Shown: one piece after another, positions 26,778 through 39,144 of the stretch
Layout: the number at the start of each line of letters is the position of its first letter
Numbering within the stretch: the first letter of the stretch is position 1
Assembly: GCF_014174405.1 (NCBI RefSeq)
Contig: NZ_JACEGA010000001.1
Coordinates: 2,137,001 to 2,201,000 of the forward strand
Direction: 5' to 3'
Length of the DNA: 64,000 nucleotides
From: Variimorphobacter saccharofermentans
GTDB taxonomy: Bacteria > Bacillota > Clostridia > Lachnospirales > Lachnospiraceae
Notes under the pieces: model-generated
What the model saw: only the letters and a program-made list of their open reading frames with translations
Database searches by the model: none
What the model was told of the DNA's origin: nothing
Made by a program: the position numbers and the translations under genes

Positions 26778-27737
26778 TTACTTTTGTGCTACAAAGGATA
26801 CCCAATCGTTCATTTTATTGATTTTCAGAATCTTAAAATGATTATTTTCCAGAGCCTCTCTTACTTCATCTTCTTTCGTGTTGATGATACCGGAACAGAT
26901 AAATATACCATTAGGCTTCATATTTTCTCCGATTACCTTAGTTAACGGTACAATTACATCCGCTAATATATTCGCTACTACCAGATCAAATCTTTCCAAT
27001 CCAAGCTGAGAGCGTACCCCATTATTCTCTATCATATTGCCAGTCACAAAATTGAGTGAGCCATCCGATATGTCCAGATTATTCACCAATGCGTTTTCTT
27101 TCGCTGATTTTGTCGCACTCGGATCAATATCAATACCAAGAACTTCCTTTGCTCCTAGTTTCTTTGCTATGATAGACAATATTCCACTTCCACTTCCCGC
27201 ATCAAGTACTACCGAGTCTCTTTGAAGATACTCTTTCAACGCGATGATACAAAGCTTCGTGGTCTCATGGGAGCCAGTTCCAAAAGAGATTCCCGGATCA
27301 AGCTCAATCACTATATCTCCCTCTTTTTGCTCCTCTAGTTTTTCCCATGTTGGTTTAATGATAATAGAATCATCCACCCGAAACGGTTTAAAAAACTGCT
27401 TCCAGTTATTAATCCAATCCTTATCTTCTGTTGTAGATGTGGAGATTGATCCGCTTCCGACATTTACTAATTCGGATAAGTTCTTTAAACCCTCTCTTAC
27501 ATTTGACAGTAATTCCTGTGCATCCTCCGCTTCATCAAGATAAAAGCTTACAAAGGATATACCATCATCCTCCTTCATATCAGGAAGAATATCGACAAAC
27601 ATTTGTCTTTTCTCTTCTTCCGTTATGGGAACATTATCATTAATCTCTACTCCTGCAATTCCCAGATCATTCAGCATATCACATACAAGATCTACTGCCT
27701 CAGTTGTGGTCTCCAGGGTGAATTTTTTCCATTTCAT
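26778..27737 (-). CDS. prmA: Ribosomal protein L11 methyltransferase
   Basis: A 319-residue SAM-dependent methylase with the L11-binding N-terminal domain, the SAM motif VLDAGSGSGILSIIAKKLGA, the preceding IELDPGISFGTGSHETTKL, and the catalytic-region VANILADVI. PrmA trimethylates L11. It follows dnaJ by 33 bases, the conserved clostridial order. Confidence 0.95.
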   Translation of the reverse strand: MKWKKFTLETTTEAVDLVCDMLNDLGIAGVEINDNVPITEEEKRQMFVDILPDMKEDDGISFVSFYLDEAEDAQELLSNVREGLKNLSELVNVGSGSISTSTTEDKDWINNWKQFFKPFRVDDSIIIKPTWEKLEEQKEGDIVIELDPGISFGTGSHETTKLCIIALKEYLQRDSVVLDAGSGSGILSIIAKKLGAKEVLGIDIDPSATKSAKENALVNNLDISDGSLNFVTGNMIENNGVRSQLGLERFDLVVANILADVIVPLTKVIGENMKPNGIFICSGIINTKEDEVREALENNHFKILKINKMNDWVSFVAQK

Positions 27738-27770
27738 ATCTGCCTCCAGATTTTTAGAATAGGCTCCAAT

Positions 27771-28907
27771 CTACTTCCAGAATTTCTTTTTTCCTTTTTC
27801 TTTTTCAGGTTCATTTTCATTACGGCTTCTACCATTCATTGCATCATCAAATTTACGTAATAATTCTTTTTGCTCTGAATTCAAATTAGTCGGAACCTGA
27901 ACAACTAGTGTCACATAGTGATCCCCACGGATAGCCTTATTCCGAAGGCTAGGTATTCCTTTCTCTCTTAAGCGTACCTTAGTATCTGTCTGGGTTCCTG
28001 GTTTTACCGTATATATTACATCTCCATCTACTGTACTGATTTTAACATCTCCGCCAAGAACCGCTGTTGCATAGGAAATAGGTGCTGTCGAGAAAATATC
28101 ATAATCCTGTCTTTGGAATATCGGATGTCTGCTTACATCTACGTCAACAAGTAAATCTCCTCTTGGTCCTCCATTGGTTCCAGGTTCACCTTTTCCACGA
28201 ATTCTTACACTTTGACCATTATCAATACCTGCAGGGATGGAAACCTTGATTTTCTTTCTGCTGCTGACATATCCGGTTCCATAACAATCCGAACACTTTT
28301 CTCTGATAATTTTACCGGTACCTTTACAATCGGGGCAGGTTTGAACATTCCTTACCATACCAAATAATGATTGCTGTGTATATACAACCTGACCTTTACC
28401 ACCACATTTATGACAGGTATCAGCGCTGGTACCTGGCTTAGCTCCGGTTCCATGACAGGTAGCACAATCATCCTTTAAGGTCAATTCCAGCTCCTTCTCT
28501 GTACCGAATACAGCTTCCTCGAAGGTGATTCTAACAGACGTTCTAAGATTAGCTCCCTGCATTGGCCCGTTATTGGAACGTCTGCTACGGCTTCCAAAGA
28601 GATCTCCAAAGATATCTCCGAAAATATCCCCCATATCCATTCCACTGAAATCGAAGCCACCTGCTCCCGCACCGCCTCCTTCAAAGGCCGCGTGTCCAAA
28701 TTGATCGTATTGTCTGCGCTTATCAGCATCACTTAGGACTGCATATGCTTCGGAAGCTTCCTTAAATTTAGCTTCTGCTGTCTTATCTCCGGGATTGGTA
28801 TCAGGATGGTACTTCTTAGCAAGCTGTCTGTATGCTTTTTTTATTTCATCATCCGTCGCTGTCCTGCTGACACCTAAGACCTCATAATAATCACGTTTAT
28901 CCGCCAT
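27771..28907 (-). CDS. dnaJ: Chaperone DnaJ
   Basis: A 378-residue full-length DnaJ. The J domain ([20 protein letters not shown] with the HPD signature) is followed by a Gly/Phe-rich segment, four CxxCxGxG zinc repeats ([32 protein letters not shown]) and the substrate-binding C-terminal domain. It is last of the HrcA-controlled operon. ATG at 28907 is preferred over a GTG four codons upstream. Confidence 0.96.
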   Translation of the reverse strand: MADKRDYYEVLGVSRTATDDEIKKAYRQLAKKYHPDTNPGDKTAEAKFKEASEAYAVLSDADKRRQYDQFGHAAFEGGGAGAGGFDFSGMDMGDIFGDIFGDLFGSRSRRSNNGPMQGANLRTSVRITFEEAVFGTEKELELTLKDDCATCHGTGAKPGTSADTCHKCGGKGQVVYTQQSLFGMVRNVQTCPDCKGTGKIIREKCSDCYGTGYVSSRKKIKVSIPAGIDNGQSVRIRGKGEPGTNGGPRGDLLVDVDVSRHPIFQRQDYDIFSTAPISYATAVLGGDVKISTVDGDVIYTVKPGTQTDTKVRLREKGIPSLRNKAIRGDHYVTLVVQVPTNLNSEQKELLRKFDDAMNGRSRNENEPEKEKGKKKFWK

Positions 28908-29039
28908 CTTTTCCTTCACCTTTCGTAGCCATTACAATTATCAAAAATTCAAATGCATTTGCTCGTAATTTATTACCAAAATTTTCAAGGCAAACAGGCA
29001 GCCAATGATGACCGCCTATTTGTCATTATCCTTATTATC

Positions 29040-30920
<1,881 letters not shown>

Positions 30921-30942
30921 CTATATTTTATGAATTCATTTA

Positions 30943-31671
30943 CTAGTTAACTACTTTTACCATGCTATGACGTATTACAATGTCACGGTAGAGATATCCT
31001 TTTTGAAATTCATCTGAAACTATATTCTCACCCAAGCTTTCATCTTCTCCATGCATAACCGCATTATGAAGGTTGGGATCAAACTCTTTTCCCACTGCAT
31101 CGATTGGTTTTACTCCGATTTCATCAAAAGCAGCTAATAACTGCTTATAAATCATTTCAATTCCCTGTGCGAATCCGCTTTCCTTTTCTTTTTCTGTTAT
31201 TGTACCTAAGCCACGTTCGAAATTATCCACGATAGGAAGTAATTTTTCTATAATCGCCTTTACTCCCATATCATACATCTGTGACTTTTCTTTTTCGGTG
31301 CGTTTACGGTAATTATCAAACTCAGCCATGGTTCTCATTAACCGATCCGTAAGCTCTTCAATTTTTTGATCTTTTGCTGCTAACTCTTTTGATTTGGAAT
31401 TTTTAAAGAGTGATTTGTTTGCTTTATTCTGCTTTTCTTTTTTTTCACTCTCAGCTTCATCATCTTGATTTTCTGTGTTATCCTCAGCAGTATCTTCAAA
31501 CAAGGCATCTATGTTCACATTTTCTTCTGTATCCATAGCAACATCGTTCTCTGTTACGTTTTCCTCTTTGTCCTTTGTTTGATTTGTGCTTTCTTTCTCC
31601 TGTTCCTTCATTACTGTCTCCTTTTCCATGGCAGCTTTCATTATTTCTATTGCTTTATCCATATCCTCCAA
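30943..31671 (-). CDS. grpE: Nucleotide exchange factor GrpE
   Basis: A protein of up to 242 residues with a long acidic, low-complexity N-terminus (about 110 residues, rich in Glu, Asn and Asp) and the GrpE core (DRLMRTMAEFDNYRKRTEKE, IVDNFERGLG, GVKPIDAVGKEFDPNLHNAVM, GYLYRDIVIRHSMVKV). The acidic head is longer than in most GrpE. The start is not certain: the TTG at 31671 has GGTGG ten bases upstream, while the ATG at 31662 has GGAGG too close. Confidence 0.93.
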   Translation of the reverse strand: MEDMDKAIEIMKAAMEKETVMKEQEKESTNQTKDKEENVTENDVAMDTEENVNIDALFEDTAEDNTENQDDEAESEKKEKQNKANKSLFKNSKSKELAAKDQKIEELTDRLMRTMAEFDNYRKRTEKEKSQMYDMGVKAIIEKLLPIVDNFERGLGTITEKEKESGFAQGIEMIYKQLLAAFDEIGVKPIDAVGKEFDPNLHNAVMHGEDESLGENIVSDEFQKGYLYRDIVIRHSMVKVVN

Positions 31672-31763
31672 GCTAAGACAACCACCTTTCCAAAGGTTTT
31701 ATAATGTTTTCCATTATTATAATGTTTTCATGATTATAATTTTTTTCATTATATAATACCTTT

Positions 31764-32795
31764 TTATGTTTTGTTTTTGAATATTTCATCCAGCTGTACC
31801 ATCAATGATTGTAGTGTGCTTACTACTTTTTTATAATCCATACGTTTCGGTCCAATGATACCGACCTTACCGTATATTCCTTCTTCAATTTCATAGGTCG
31901 CAGTTACAACAGAACAGTCTTTCATTGATTCTACCGGTGTCTCATCACCGATATATACCTGAATTCCTCTGCTCTCCTCATCTTCCATCTTATCCTGAAT
32001 AAATTCTGTAAGGACCTTTTTCTCCTCAAGAGTATATAGAAGCTTACTCGCCTTCTCCCGATCACATAATTCGGGATATCGCAGTATATTTGTGGTTCCA
32101 GATGTAAATATCTCAATATCATCTTCCTCAGATACTGCTTGCATGATTGCATCCAAGATATCATTCACAATGGTACGATATTCCCCTGCTTGTTCTTTCA
32201 TCTGTGTAATCACTGGAAGGTTGATTTCTGCAAGATCCAGACCTTGTAAAAATGTATTTAGTACAATATTAAGCTTTAAGATAGTTTCTTTACTTAAGGA
32301 AGCTGAAATTGTTATGATTTTATTCTTTACAATATTCCGTTCAAATACTATGACTGCAAGTAATTGATTTTCATCAACTTCCGTTAATTGAATGAACTTC
32401 ACCTTCTTCTTATACTGCGGAGTGGTAACCATGGTAGTATAATTCGTATTTACCGCCAAAAGCTTTGCTACCTGCTGGAGAAGATTCTCCAATCGATCTG
32501 CTTTTTCGATTAAAATATCTTTCATTGTCTCGACTTCCTGAATTTTATCCTCAAGCAGCATATCTACGTAGAGACGATATCCTTTATCTGTCGGAATACG
32601 GCCTGCAGAGGTATGGGGTTGAATAATGTAACCCAGCTCCTCCAAGTCAGCCATTTCATTGCGAATTGTAGCTGAACTTAAATTTAAATCCGTATATTTA
32701 GAGATAGTTCTGGATCCCACCGGTTCTCCAGTTTCTAAATAATTACGGATAATCGCTTGCAATATTTTTAATTTTCTATCGTCTAGTTGCTGCAT
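31764..32795 (-). CDS. hrcA: Heat-inducible transcription repressor HrcA
   Basis: A 343-residue repressor. A winged-helix N-terminus (LDDRKLKILQAIIRNYLETG, PVGSRTISKYTDLNLSSATIRNEMADLEELGYI) precedes the GAF-like dimerisation domain. HrcA binds CIRCE, and a perfect CIRCE lies 41 bases upstream of its own start. ATG at 32795 has GAGG six bases upstream. It is first in the hrcA-grpE-dnaK-dnaJ operon. Confidence 0.96.
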   Translation of the reverse strand: MQQLDDRKLKILQAIIRNYLETGEPVGSRTISKYTDLNLSSATIRNEMADLEELGYIIQPHTSAGRIPTDKGYRLYVDMLLEDKIQEVETMKDILIEKADRLENLLQQVAKLLAVNTNYTTMVTTPQYKKKVKFIQLTEVDENQLLAVIVFERNIVKNKIITISASLSKETILKLNIVLNTFLQGLDLAEINLPVITQMKEQAGEYRTIVNDILDAIMQAVSEEDDIEIFTSGTTNILRYPELCDREKASKLLYTLEEKKVLTEFIQDKMEDEESRGIQVYIGDETPVESMKDCSVVTATYEIEEGIYGKVGIIGPKRMDYKKVVSTLQSLMVQLDEIFKNKT

Positions 32796-32835
32796 GATCC
32801 ACCTCAATTCAAGGAAACATCAAGTTTTGTTTTTG

Positions 32836-32862
32836 TTAGCACTCAACTTAATAGAGTGCTAA
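32836..32862. promoter_or_regulatory. CIRCE operator (HrcA binding site)
   Basis: TTAGCACTC, 9 bases, GAGTGCTAA: a perfect match to the CIRCE consensus. It lies just downstream of the promoter at 32875-32903, within the 5' end of the hrcA transcript. Confidence 0.98.
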
Positions 32863-32874
32863 TATCTATATATA

Positions 32875-32903
32875 AAAATATCACTATCATTTTCTTTTGT
32901 CAA
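32875..32903 (-). promoter_or_regulatory. hrcA operon promoter
   Basis: The minus strand reads TTGACA, 17 bases, TATTTT, followed closely by CIRCE. The position is standard for a class I heat-shock operon. Confidence 0.8.
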
Positions 32904-32980
32904 GTTATATTTCACACAATTTTTCAAATATTACATTTCACCCCATATTCAATGTATTATGAATAAGTAATGAAAATCAA

Positions 32981-34231
32981 CTATTCCGTGTCGAACAGAA
33001 ATTCAGCAAATACACGGTTACTGATATCCGTCCCGTATTCAGTCAGTCGGATATAATCACCACATATATTTATTAATTTCTTTTCTTTCAAGTCCTCAAG
33101 TACTTTTCCATATACCTCGTCCATCGCTAACGCAAATCTCTTTTGAAAATCTACTTTACTAACCCCTGAGCTCATTCGTAAACCAAGATACATGAATTCC
33201 TCCATGCGTTCTTTCTCTGTCAGTCGTTGTATATCCTGTCTGAGAGCCATTGGATCATTAATCCAATCCATCGCAGCATCTCCATGGAAGCTCTTTTCCC
33301 AGGAAGCATTTCTTTGATCTATTTGCTTTGAAAATAAGCTTATATATTGATCTATCTCTCGAAGATTAGACCATCTTATTCCATTTATGAAGGATGAGGA
33401 ACCTAGTCCAATACCAAGATAGTCCTTCCCCACCCAGTAAGAGCTATTATGCCGACATTCATATCCGGTTCTTGCATAGTTGGATATCTCATAACGATGA
33501 TATCCTCCCTCCTGCAATCGTTCCTTTGTCTTATGATAAATTAATCGATCCATCTCCTCATCCGGTAACTCATCATAATACATTGAATCCGGACGATATC
33601 GGTCATAGAATATAGTATTCTCTTCGATGATTAAACTATATGCGGATATATGCTCCGGCCTCAATTCCATAACTGTATTTAACGTGTATTCCCAACTATC
33701 CAGGGTTTGACCAGGAAGCGCAGACATCAGATCTATATTGATGTTACAGAACCCAACCTCTCTGGCAAGCTTATAATTCTCCAGGAACTGTTCGAAGGTA
33801 TGAATTCTTCCTAGTAACTTTAACTCCTCATTATTCACTGATTGCAGCCCAAAGCTGATACGATTCATTCCCGAATCCAGATAACGGGTTAACTTATCTC
33901 TGTTCAACGTTCCAGGATTTACTTCAATAGACGCTTCAAGGTTATTTTCATCAATTGTAAATACCTGCTTGATTTGCTCCATAGTTTTATATATATAATC
34001 CGCATCTACACTGGATGGAGTTCCACCTCCAAAAAAGATCGAGCGTACCATATATTCATCCATTCGGTTACGATAGCTATGGATTTCACGGAATAGTGCT
34101 TCAAAATATGCTTCTATTTCATTCTGACTTGCAGGCGCAGACAGAAAATCGCAGTAATCACATTTTTTTACACAAAAAGGGATATGAATATAGAGACCTA
34201 GATCTTTTTTATTTGATTGATTGAATGTCAT
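32981..34231 (-). CDS. hemW: HemW-type radical SAM protein (coproporphyrinogen oxidase-like)
   Basis: A 416-residue radical SAM protein. The cluster motif is IPFCVKKCDYCDF (Cys20, Cys24, Cys27), followed by FFGGGTPSSV, SIEVNPGT, RISFGLQSVNNEEL and a C-terminal HemN-like domain. HemW proteins bind haem and are regarded as haem chaperones, not true HemN oxidases; the lepA-hemW-hrcA order supports HemW. AGAGGAG precedes the ATG. Confidence 0.9.
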   Translation of the reverse strand: MTFNQSNKKDLGLYIHIPFCVKKCDYCDFLSAPASQNEIEAYFEALFREIHSYRNRMDEYMVRSIFFGGGTPSSVDADYIYKTMEQIKQVFTIDENNLEASIEVNPGTLNRDKLTRYLDSGMNRISFGLQSVNNEELKLLGRIHTFEQFLENYKLAREVGFCNINIDLMSALPGQTLDSWEYTLNTVMELRPEHISAYSLIIEENTIFYDRYRPDSMYYDELPDEEMDRLIYHKTKERLQEGGYHRYEISNYARTGYECRHNSSYWVGKDYLGIGLGSSSFINGIRWSNLREIDQYISLFSKQIDQRNASWEKSFHGDAAMDWINDPMALRQDIQRLTEKERMEEFMYLGLRMSSGVSKVDFQKRFALAMDEVYGKVLEDLKEKKLINICGDYIRLTEYGTDISNRVFAEFLFDTE

Positions 34232-34250
34232 ACTATCTCCTCTCCAACGA

Positions 34251-34283
34251 TAGAAAGTAAGCTATGCAAACTTACTATTGTCA
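34251..34283 (-). promoter_or_regulatory. Conserved 33-bp motif upstream of hemW (shared with the ABC transporter gene)
   Basis: The minus strand contains ACAATAGTAAGTTTGCA followed by TAGCTTACTTTCTA, 20 bases before the hemW start. Nearly the same sequence occurs at 44930-44962. It contains a partial dyad (AGTAAG with CTTACT). The role is unknown; a shared operator is one possibility. Confidence 0.4.
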
Positions 34284-34296
34284 TAAGCAAGAAATT

Positions 34297-34376
34297 GGCT
34301 GTTGTTCAATAGGTTCCTCTACAACAGCATGATTCTGATAATCTGTTAATAGATGAATTCAGATGAAACAACAGCC
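34297..34376. repeat. Inverted repeat between lepA and hemW
   Basis: Perfect 10-bp arms GGCTGTTGTT and AACAACAGCC enclose about 60 bases with a third partial copy (ACAACAGC). It lies just after the lepA stop and may end the transcript. The GGCTGTTG end resembles the ends of elements A and B. Confidence 0.5.
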
Positions 34377-34393
34377 TATTCATAAATATGGAA

Positions 34394-36205
34394 TTAATCT
34401 TCATCCAGCTTTAATACGCTCATAAATGCTTTCTGAGGTATTTCTACATTACCTATCTGACGCATTCTCTTTTTACCTTCTTTTTGTTTCTCTAAGAGTT
34501 TTTTCTTACGAGTAATATCACCACCGTAGCATTTAGCGAGTACGTCTTTTCTTACAGCCTTTACCGTTTCTCTGGCAATAATTTTACTTCCAATTGCTGC
34601 CTGTATCGGTATTTCAAATTGCTGACGAGGAATCTCCTCCTTAAGTTTCTCACACATTTTTCTACCACGCTCATATGCACTGTCTGCATGGACGATAAAG
34701 GTTAATGCATCCACTTCTTCTTTATTAATAAGAATGTCAAGCTTTACTAAGTTGGATTGAACATACCCTTTCAACTCATAATCAAAGGATGCATATCCTT
34801 TGGATCGGGATTTTAAAGCATCAAAGAAATCATATATTATTTCATTCAATGGAAGTTCATATTTTAATAAAGCTCTGGTTGTCTCCATATACTCCATACC
34901 AAGATAAATTCCACGTCTTTCCTGACATAATCCCATAATGGAACCAACAAATTCTGTGGTAACCATAATCTCAGCAGAGACCATGGGCTCCTCCAAATAA
35001 TCAATCTCGGAAGGATCCGGTAAATTCGTCGGATTCGTAATATCAAATACTTGTCCATCGGATTTATGAACCTTATAGATTACACTTGGAGCAGTTGTAA
35101 TTAAGTCAAGATTATATTCCCGTTCCAAACGTTCCTGAATGATTTCCAAATGAAGAAGTCCGAGAAAGCCACATCGAAATCCAAAGCCAAGTGCAACGGA
35201 GGTCTCTGGTTCAAAGTGCAGAGAAGCATCATTGAGCTGTAGCTTCTCCAAAGCATCTCTAAGGTCCGGATATTTTGCACCATCGGTAGGATACATTCCG
35301 CAGTAAACCATGGGGTGTACTTTCTTATAACCAGGCAGCGGTTCAGCACAGGGTCTTTTATTATCCGTTATCGTATCTCCTACTCGGGTATCCTTAACGT
35401 TCTTTAAGCTGGCGGTAATATAGCCTACCATCCCAGCTGATAGTTCCTCTGCAGGTATAAACTGACCTGGTCCAAAGATACCAAGCTCAACTACTTCCGC
35501 TGTGGCTCCGGTTGCCATCATTCGTATTTCGGTTCCTTTTTTGATACATCCCTCTTTTACTCTGCAAAATACGATTACTCCCTTGTAGGAATCATATACA
35601 GAGTCAAAGATTAATGCTTGTAAAGGTGCCTCTGGATCTCCCTTGGGTGCAGGTATCTTAGTTACAATCTGTTCCAGTACCTGCTCAATGTTCGTACCCA
35701 GCTTAGCTGAGATTAAAGGTGCGTCATGAGCTTCAAGACCGATTACATCCTCCACTTCGGCTATGACTCTATCCGGGTCCGCACTGGGCAAATCTATTTT
35801 ATTAATAACTGGCATAATATCCAGATTATGATCCAAAGCCAGATAGACATTGGCCAGGGTTTGAGCTTCGATTCCCTGTGCAGCGTCTACTACAAGAATA
35901 GCTCCTTCACAAGCAGCCAGACTTCGTGATACTTCATAATTAAAATCCACATGACCCGGTGTATCAATCAGATTAAAGATATATTCCTCGCCATTCTTAG
36001 CTTTGTAGACCGTTCTAACAGTCTGCGCCTTGATGGTGATTCCTCTCTCTCGTTCCAAATCCATATTATCAAGAACCTGAGCCTGCATTTCCCGATTTGT
36101 TAATAAACCGGTACTTTCAATGATTCGATCTGCTAAGGTTGATTTACCATGATCTATATGCGCTATAATACAAAAATTCCTTATTTTGCTCTGGTCTAAG
36201 GCCAT
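34394..36205 (-). CDS. lepA: Elongation factor 4 (LepA)
   Basis: A 603-residue translational GTPase. The G domain has [18 protein letters not shown] and [10 protein letters not shown], followed by EF-G-like domains and the LepA-specific C-terminus ([12 protein letters not shown] at the end). It back-translocates or remodels stalled ribosomes. GGAGG precedes the ATG. It lies between spoIIP and hemW as in most clostridia. Confidence 0.97.
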   Translation of the reverse strand: MALDQSKIRNFCIIAHIDHGKSTLADRIIESTGLLTNREMQAQVLDNMDLERERGITIKAQTVRTVYKAKNGEEYIFNLIDTPGHVDFNYEVSRSLAACEGAILVVDAAQGIEAQTLANVYLALDHNLDIMPVINKIDLPSADPDRVIAEVEDVIGLEAHDAPLISAKLGTNIEQVLEQIVTKIPAPKGDPEAPLQALIFDSVYDSYKGVIVFCRVKEGCIKKGTEIRMMATGATAEVVELGIFGPGQFIPAEELSAGMVGYITASLKNVKDTRVGDTITDNKRPCAEPLPGYKKVHPMVYCGMYPTDGAKYPDLRDALEKLQLNDASLHFEPETSVALGFGFRCGFLGLLHLEIIQERLEREYNLDLITTAPSVIYKVHKSDGQVFDITNPTNLPDPSEIDYLEEPMVSAEIMVTTEFVGSIMGLCQERRGIYLGMEYMETTRALLKYELPLNEIIYDFFDALKSRSKGYASFDYELKGYVQSNLVKLDILINKEEVDALTFIVHADSAYERGRKMCEKLKEEIPRQQFEIPIQAAIGSKIIARETVKAVRKDVLAKCYGGDITRKKKLLEKQKEGKKRMRQIGNVEIPQKAFMSVLKLDED

Positions 36206-36283
36206 ATAACTCCTCCTGCGTATATTGCATGCTATTTTCGATTGATTATAACATATTAGGTCTTCTGATACAAGAATGCGATT

Positions 36284-37702
36284 TTATTTCCCTTGAAGAA
36301 CTGCATCCAGTATTTCTGCAAAAGGTTTCATTGCATTCATTGCGGACTTTAATGAGTTTTTATTAGTACCAAGCTCCATTAAAATACATTTCGGACGAAC
36401 ATGCATATTGTATCGATAGCATTTAAGATAATTGCGATAAAACAATCCTGGATACCGATCCAATGCTTCTAGCTGAAGCTGTAAGGAAAACGCCAGATTA
36501 TCCTGCAAATTCGGATTATCCAAGGAGGTTATTGGACCATTTTGATCCCTGCTGAGCCCGTTAAACAGCATGATTTGCGCTGTTTCTTCTCCGTTTAATT
36601 TCGTTGACCGTTTTGCCCCACTATCCCTATGTAAATCAATAACAACCTCAATCGATGGATTTTTCTCAAGTATTTTTGAAATACCATCATACGCATAATT
36701 ATACGCAATATCCCTATTTACTTCATCATATCGCTTCGTGTCATGAATCACATTATAGCCGTAATCCTCTTCTAATATCTTAGCAAGATAGCTTCCTACA
36801 CCTACTACGGTATCCTCCTTCTCTCCTGATTTACTATCAGCATACGACTCACTTGCATGAGTATGGTAGATGAGAATCTGAGGTAACTCGTTATCTTGCT
36901 TTATTGTCATATCCTTTGATAAAAGCTTCTCAGAATCAAATAAGGTATCTGTCACTTTAGTGGAAGGATGAACAATATAGAAGTTTCTTATAAGAAAATC
37001 AATATCTTTCATCCGTTCCATTGTATACTCCAAATTCTCGCTCAAATTGACTGTTTCAACCGAATTAGGTCCATCATCGGTCTCTCTTTCAATTTCCCCT
37101 TCCAAATATCCGATTTGAAGCTGATCATCATTAATCTGCTTACTTTTGGCATTTGTATATTCCTCCAGTATAATGTTATTATACATCGCTCCATTCGTTA
37201 ATATGTACTCAACGCTTAGTTGATCCGTTTCTATTTCATATATGTCCATTCCCAAAGTATTTCTTTTTGTTTTCTGTGAAATATCGGAGTAACTTTCATG
37301 ATTGCTTTTCGTAGGATTCACTGTATTAGTCCTGTTGTTATTTGTATTAGGAAATCGGATCGTATTTAGAACCATTTCAGATTGATTCTGAGCCTGTATC
37401 GTTTTATAGGTATCTTCATTAATAAAATCCTGTAACGCAAATTGATCTGAAAACACAGATAAAGGAAATGTAAGATTACTTCCTTCATTATCTATATAAT
37501 CAATTAGGGAAGAACCTGTTATAAAAGTCTTTCTGCATAAATCAGATGCTACTACTGTCCTTAGATCCGGTACAGCTTGACCCATATTTCCTGAAAAAGA
37601 TAATAGTATAAATCTAATTAAAATATAAATTGCTGCTATAATAATTCCAATCCATAGAATTGGATAGATCCCTGTTTTATAATGAAATAGGCTTTTCTTC
37701 AT
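36284..37702 (-). CDS. spoIIP: Stage II sporulation protein P
   Basis: A 472-residue protein with an N-terminal membrane anchor (PILWIGIIIAAIYILIRFILL), a long extracytoplasmic stalk and the C-terminal SpoIIP amidase/endopeptidase domain (PQILIYHTHASESYADS, VVIDLHRDSGAKRS, KCILMELGTNKNSLKSA). With SpoIID and SpoIIM it thins septal peptidoglycan during engulfment. The ATG at 37702 has GGGGTG 9 bases upstream and yields a normal anchor; the frame extends to 37741. It lies between gpr and lepA, the conserved order. Confidence 0.92.
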   Translation of the reverse strand: MKKSLFHYKTGIYPILWIGIIIAAIYILIRFILLSFSGNMGQAVPDLRTVVASDLCRKTFITGSSLIDYIDNEGSNLTFPLSVFSDQFALQDFINEDTYKTIQAQNQSEMVLNTIRFPNTNNNRTNTVNPTKSNHESYSDISQKTKRNTLGMDIYEIETDQLSVEYILTNGAMYNNIILEEYTNAKSKQINDDQLQIGYLEGEIERETDDGPNSVETVNLSENLEYTMERMKDIDFLIRNFYIVHPSTKVTDTLFDSEKLLSKDMTIKQDNELPQILIYHTHASESYADSKSGEKEDTVVGVGSYLAKILEEDYGYNVIHDTKRYDEVNRDIAYNYAYDGISKILEKNPSIEVVIDLHRDSGAKRSTKLNGEETAQIMLFNGLSRDQNGPITSLDNPNLQDNLAFSLQLQLEALDRYPGLFYRNYLKCYRYNMHVRPKCILMELGTNKNSLKSAMNAMKPFAEILDAVLQGK

Positions 37703-37894
37703 AATTAAATACACCCCATTCTGCCGAAGCAGTTTAAGCACAGTTAAAAATCACCTATTTCATTATATTCGACAGACACTGAATTATACCGCCTAATACT
37801 AGACCTGGTCTGAGCTTCTATATTATAAAAGCAGGAAACTCCTTGAACACTTTAGCTTTACCTTTTTCTGGATCGTTTCCTGCTCCCGTCCCGA

Positions 37895-38806
37895 TTACAC
37901 TGCCTGTGCAAAACAGGTATTCAATGCTTCAGATACCGTATCACTGATTCGTTTGATTGATTCATCAATATTCTTAGGTGTTACAAACATATTATCAATT
38001 TGCTGCTCACGAACCTCAGATATGAATTTATCAATATCTGTTTCATCAAAACCACTGTGTTCCATGTAAGAGGTTAAGGTATCTGAAACAATGGTAGCAG
38101 CGTCAACAACGGTAGGACACCCCAAGGCTATTACCTTAATTCCAAGACTCTCTTCATTTAATGCTTTTCGATTATTGCCAATTCCGGAGCCCGGACTAAT
38201 ACCGGTGTCAGTCAGCTGAATGGTTGTATTAACACGATGAATACTCCTTGCTGCCAGAGCATCGATTACAATCACTAACTTTGGCTGTGTCTCCTTAATA
38301 ATCCCTTTGATAATCTCTACTGTCTCCATTCCTGTCTGAGCCATTACACCAGGAGAAATGGCGCTTACATTCCCCAGATGATGTTTTTCTTTAAAATCCG
38401 TTCCATATTCCTTAATTAAATGTCTGGTAACAAACAAATTATCCACAACCTGTGGGCCCAATGCATCAGGAGTTACTTCCCGATTGCCAAGTCCCACTAC
38501 TAATACCTCCTCACCCTTTAGATCTCCAGCCAGCTTTCTTAATTGTCTCGCAATCTCCTCTGTTACCGCTTTATGGTTATTTTCGCTTGATTTATCAATT
38601 TCAGGTGCTTCGATTGTAATATAAGTTCCAATTGGCTTTTGCATAGCCTTCGCTCCACGTTCATCCTTAATTACTACCGTAGATACTCGTATATCATTCT
38701 CTTCATCATAATTCTCGGTCAAAATAACTCCCTTAATCTCCACATCATCTTCCGGGAAGCTTTCTCTAACCTCTAAGGCAAGATCTGTTCTTATTTTATT
38801 GTTCAT
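37895..38806 (-). CDS. gpr: Spore germination protease GPR
   Basis: A 303-residue aspartic-type protease of the GPR family (RTDLALEVRES, VVGLGNREVTPDALGPQVV, GVMAQTGMETVEIIKGI, VIDALAARSIHRVNTTIQ). It degrades small acid-soluble spore proteins at germination and is made as a zymogen in the forespore. The start is the ATG at 38806 with GGAGG 8 bases upstream. It is divergent from rpsT and first of the gpr-spoIIP-lepA run. Confidence 0.94.
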   Translation of the reverse strand: MNNKIRTDLALEVRESFPEDDVEIKGVILTENYDEENDIRVSTVVIKDERGAKAMQKPIGTYITIEAPEIDKSSENNHKAVTEEIARQLRKLAGDLKGEEVLVVGLGNREVTPDALGPQVVDNLFVTRHLIKEYGTDFKEKHHLGNVSAISPGVMAQTGMETVEIIKGIIKETQPKLVIVIDALAARSIHRVNTTIQLTDTGISPGSGIGNNRKALNEESLGIKVIALGCPTVVDAATIVSDTLTSYMEHSGFDETDIDKFISEVREQQIDNMFVTPKNIDESIKRISDTVSEALNTCFAQAV

Positions 38807-38852
38807 ACTGTATACCTCCAATTTCGTAATAGGAACTTAGAATCAATGACAA

Positions 38853-38933
38853 TATAGGTTACAGTTTGATTAACTTGATAATTTTCTGTTCTACTTTGTC
38901 GGACAGTAAATCTAATTAGAATGTTACCTATAG
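38853..38933. repeat. Imperfect palindrome in the gpr-rpsT divergent region
   Basis: Arms TATAGGTTACAGTTTGATTA and, complemented, TATAGGTAACATTCTAATTA, about 80 percent identical, around a 40-base centre. It lies 47 bases upstream of gpr and before the rpsT promoter. It could be an operator, a decayed repeat or a terminator remnant. Confidence 0.5.
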
Positions 38934-38967
38934 ACTATATTTTTTACAAAGTTTTTTAATTTATGTA

Positions 38968-38996
38968 TTGACAGAATAAACTCTATCGACTACTAT
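38968..38996 (+). promoter_or_regulatory. rpsT promoter
   Basis: TTGACA, 17 bases, TACTAT on the plus strand. It gives a leader of about 140 bases before rpsT, long for a ribosomal protein gene and able to hold a stem (GGATTT with AAATCC). Confidence 0.8.
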
Positions 38997-39144
38997 ATAA
39001 TAGTATGTTTCCATTAGAACGACCGTGTCCGGATTTAATGAAACAAAGTATTCGAAGCAACCAAATCCATGAGTTCATCTCACTCTCACTCCGATGTCCA
39101 TGGCACAGAGGTTGATAATAATTTAATATTTGGAGGTGTACGAA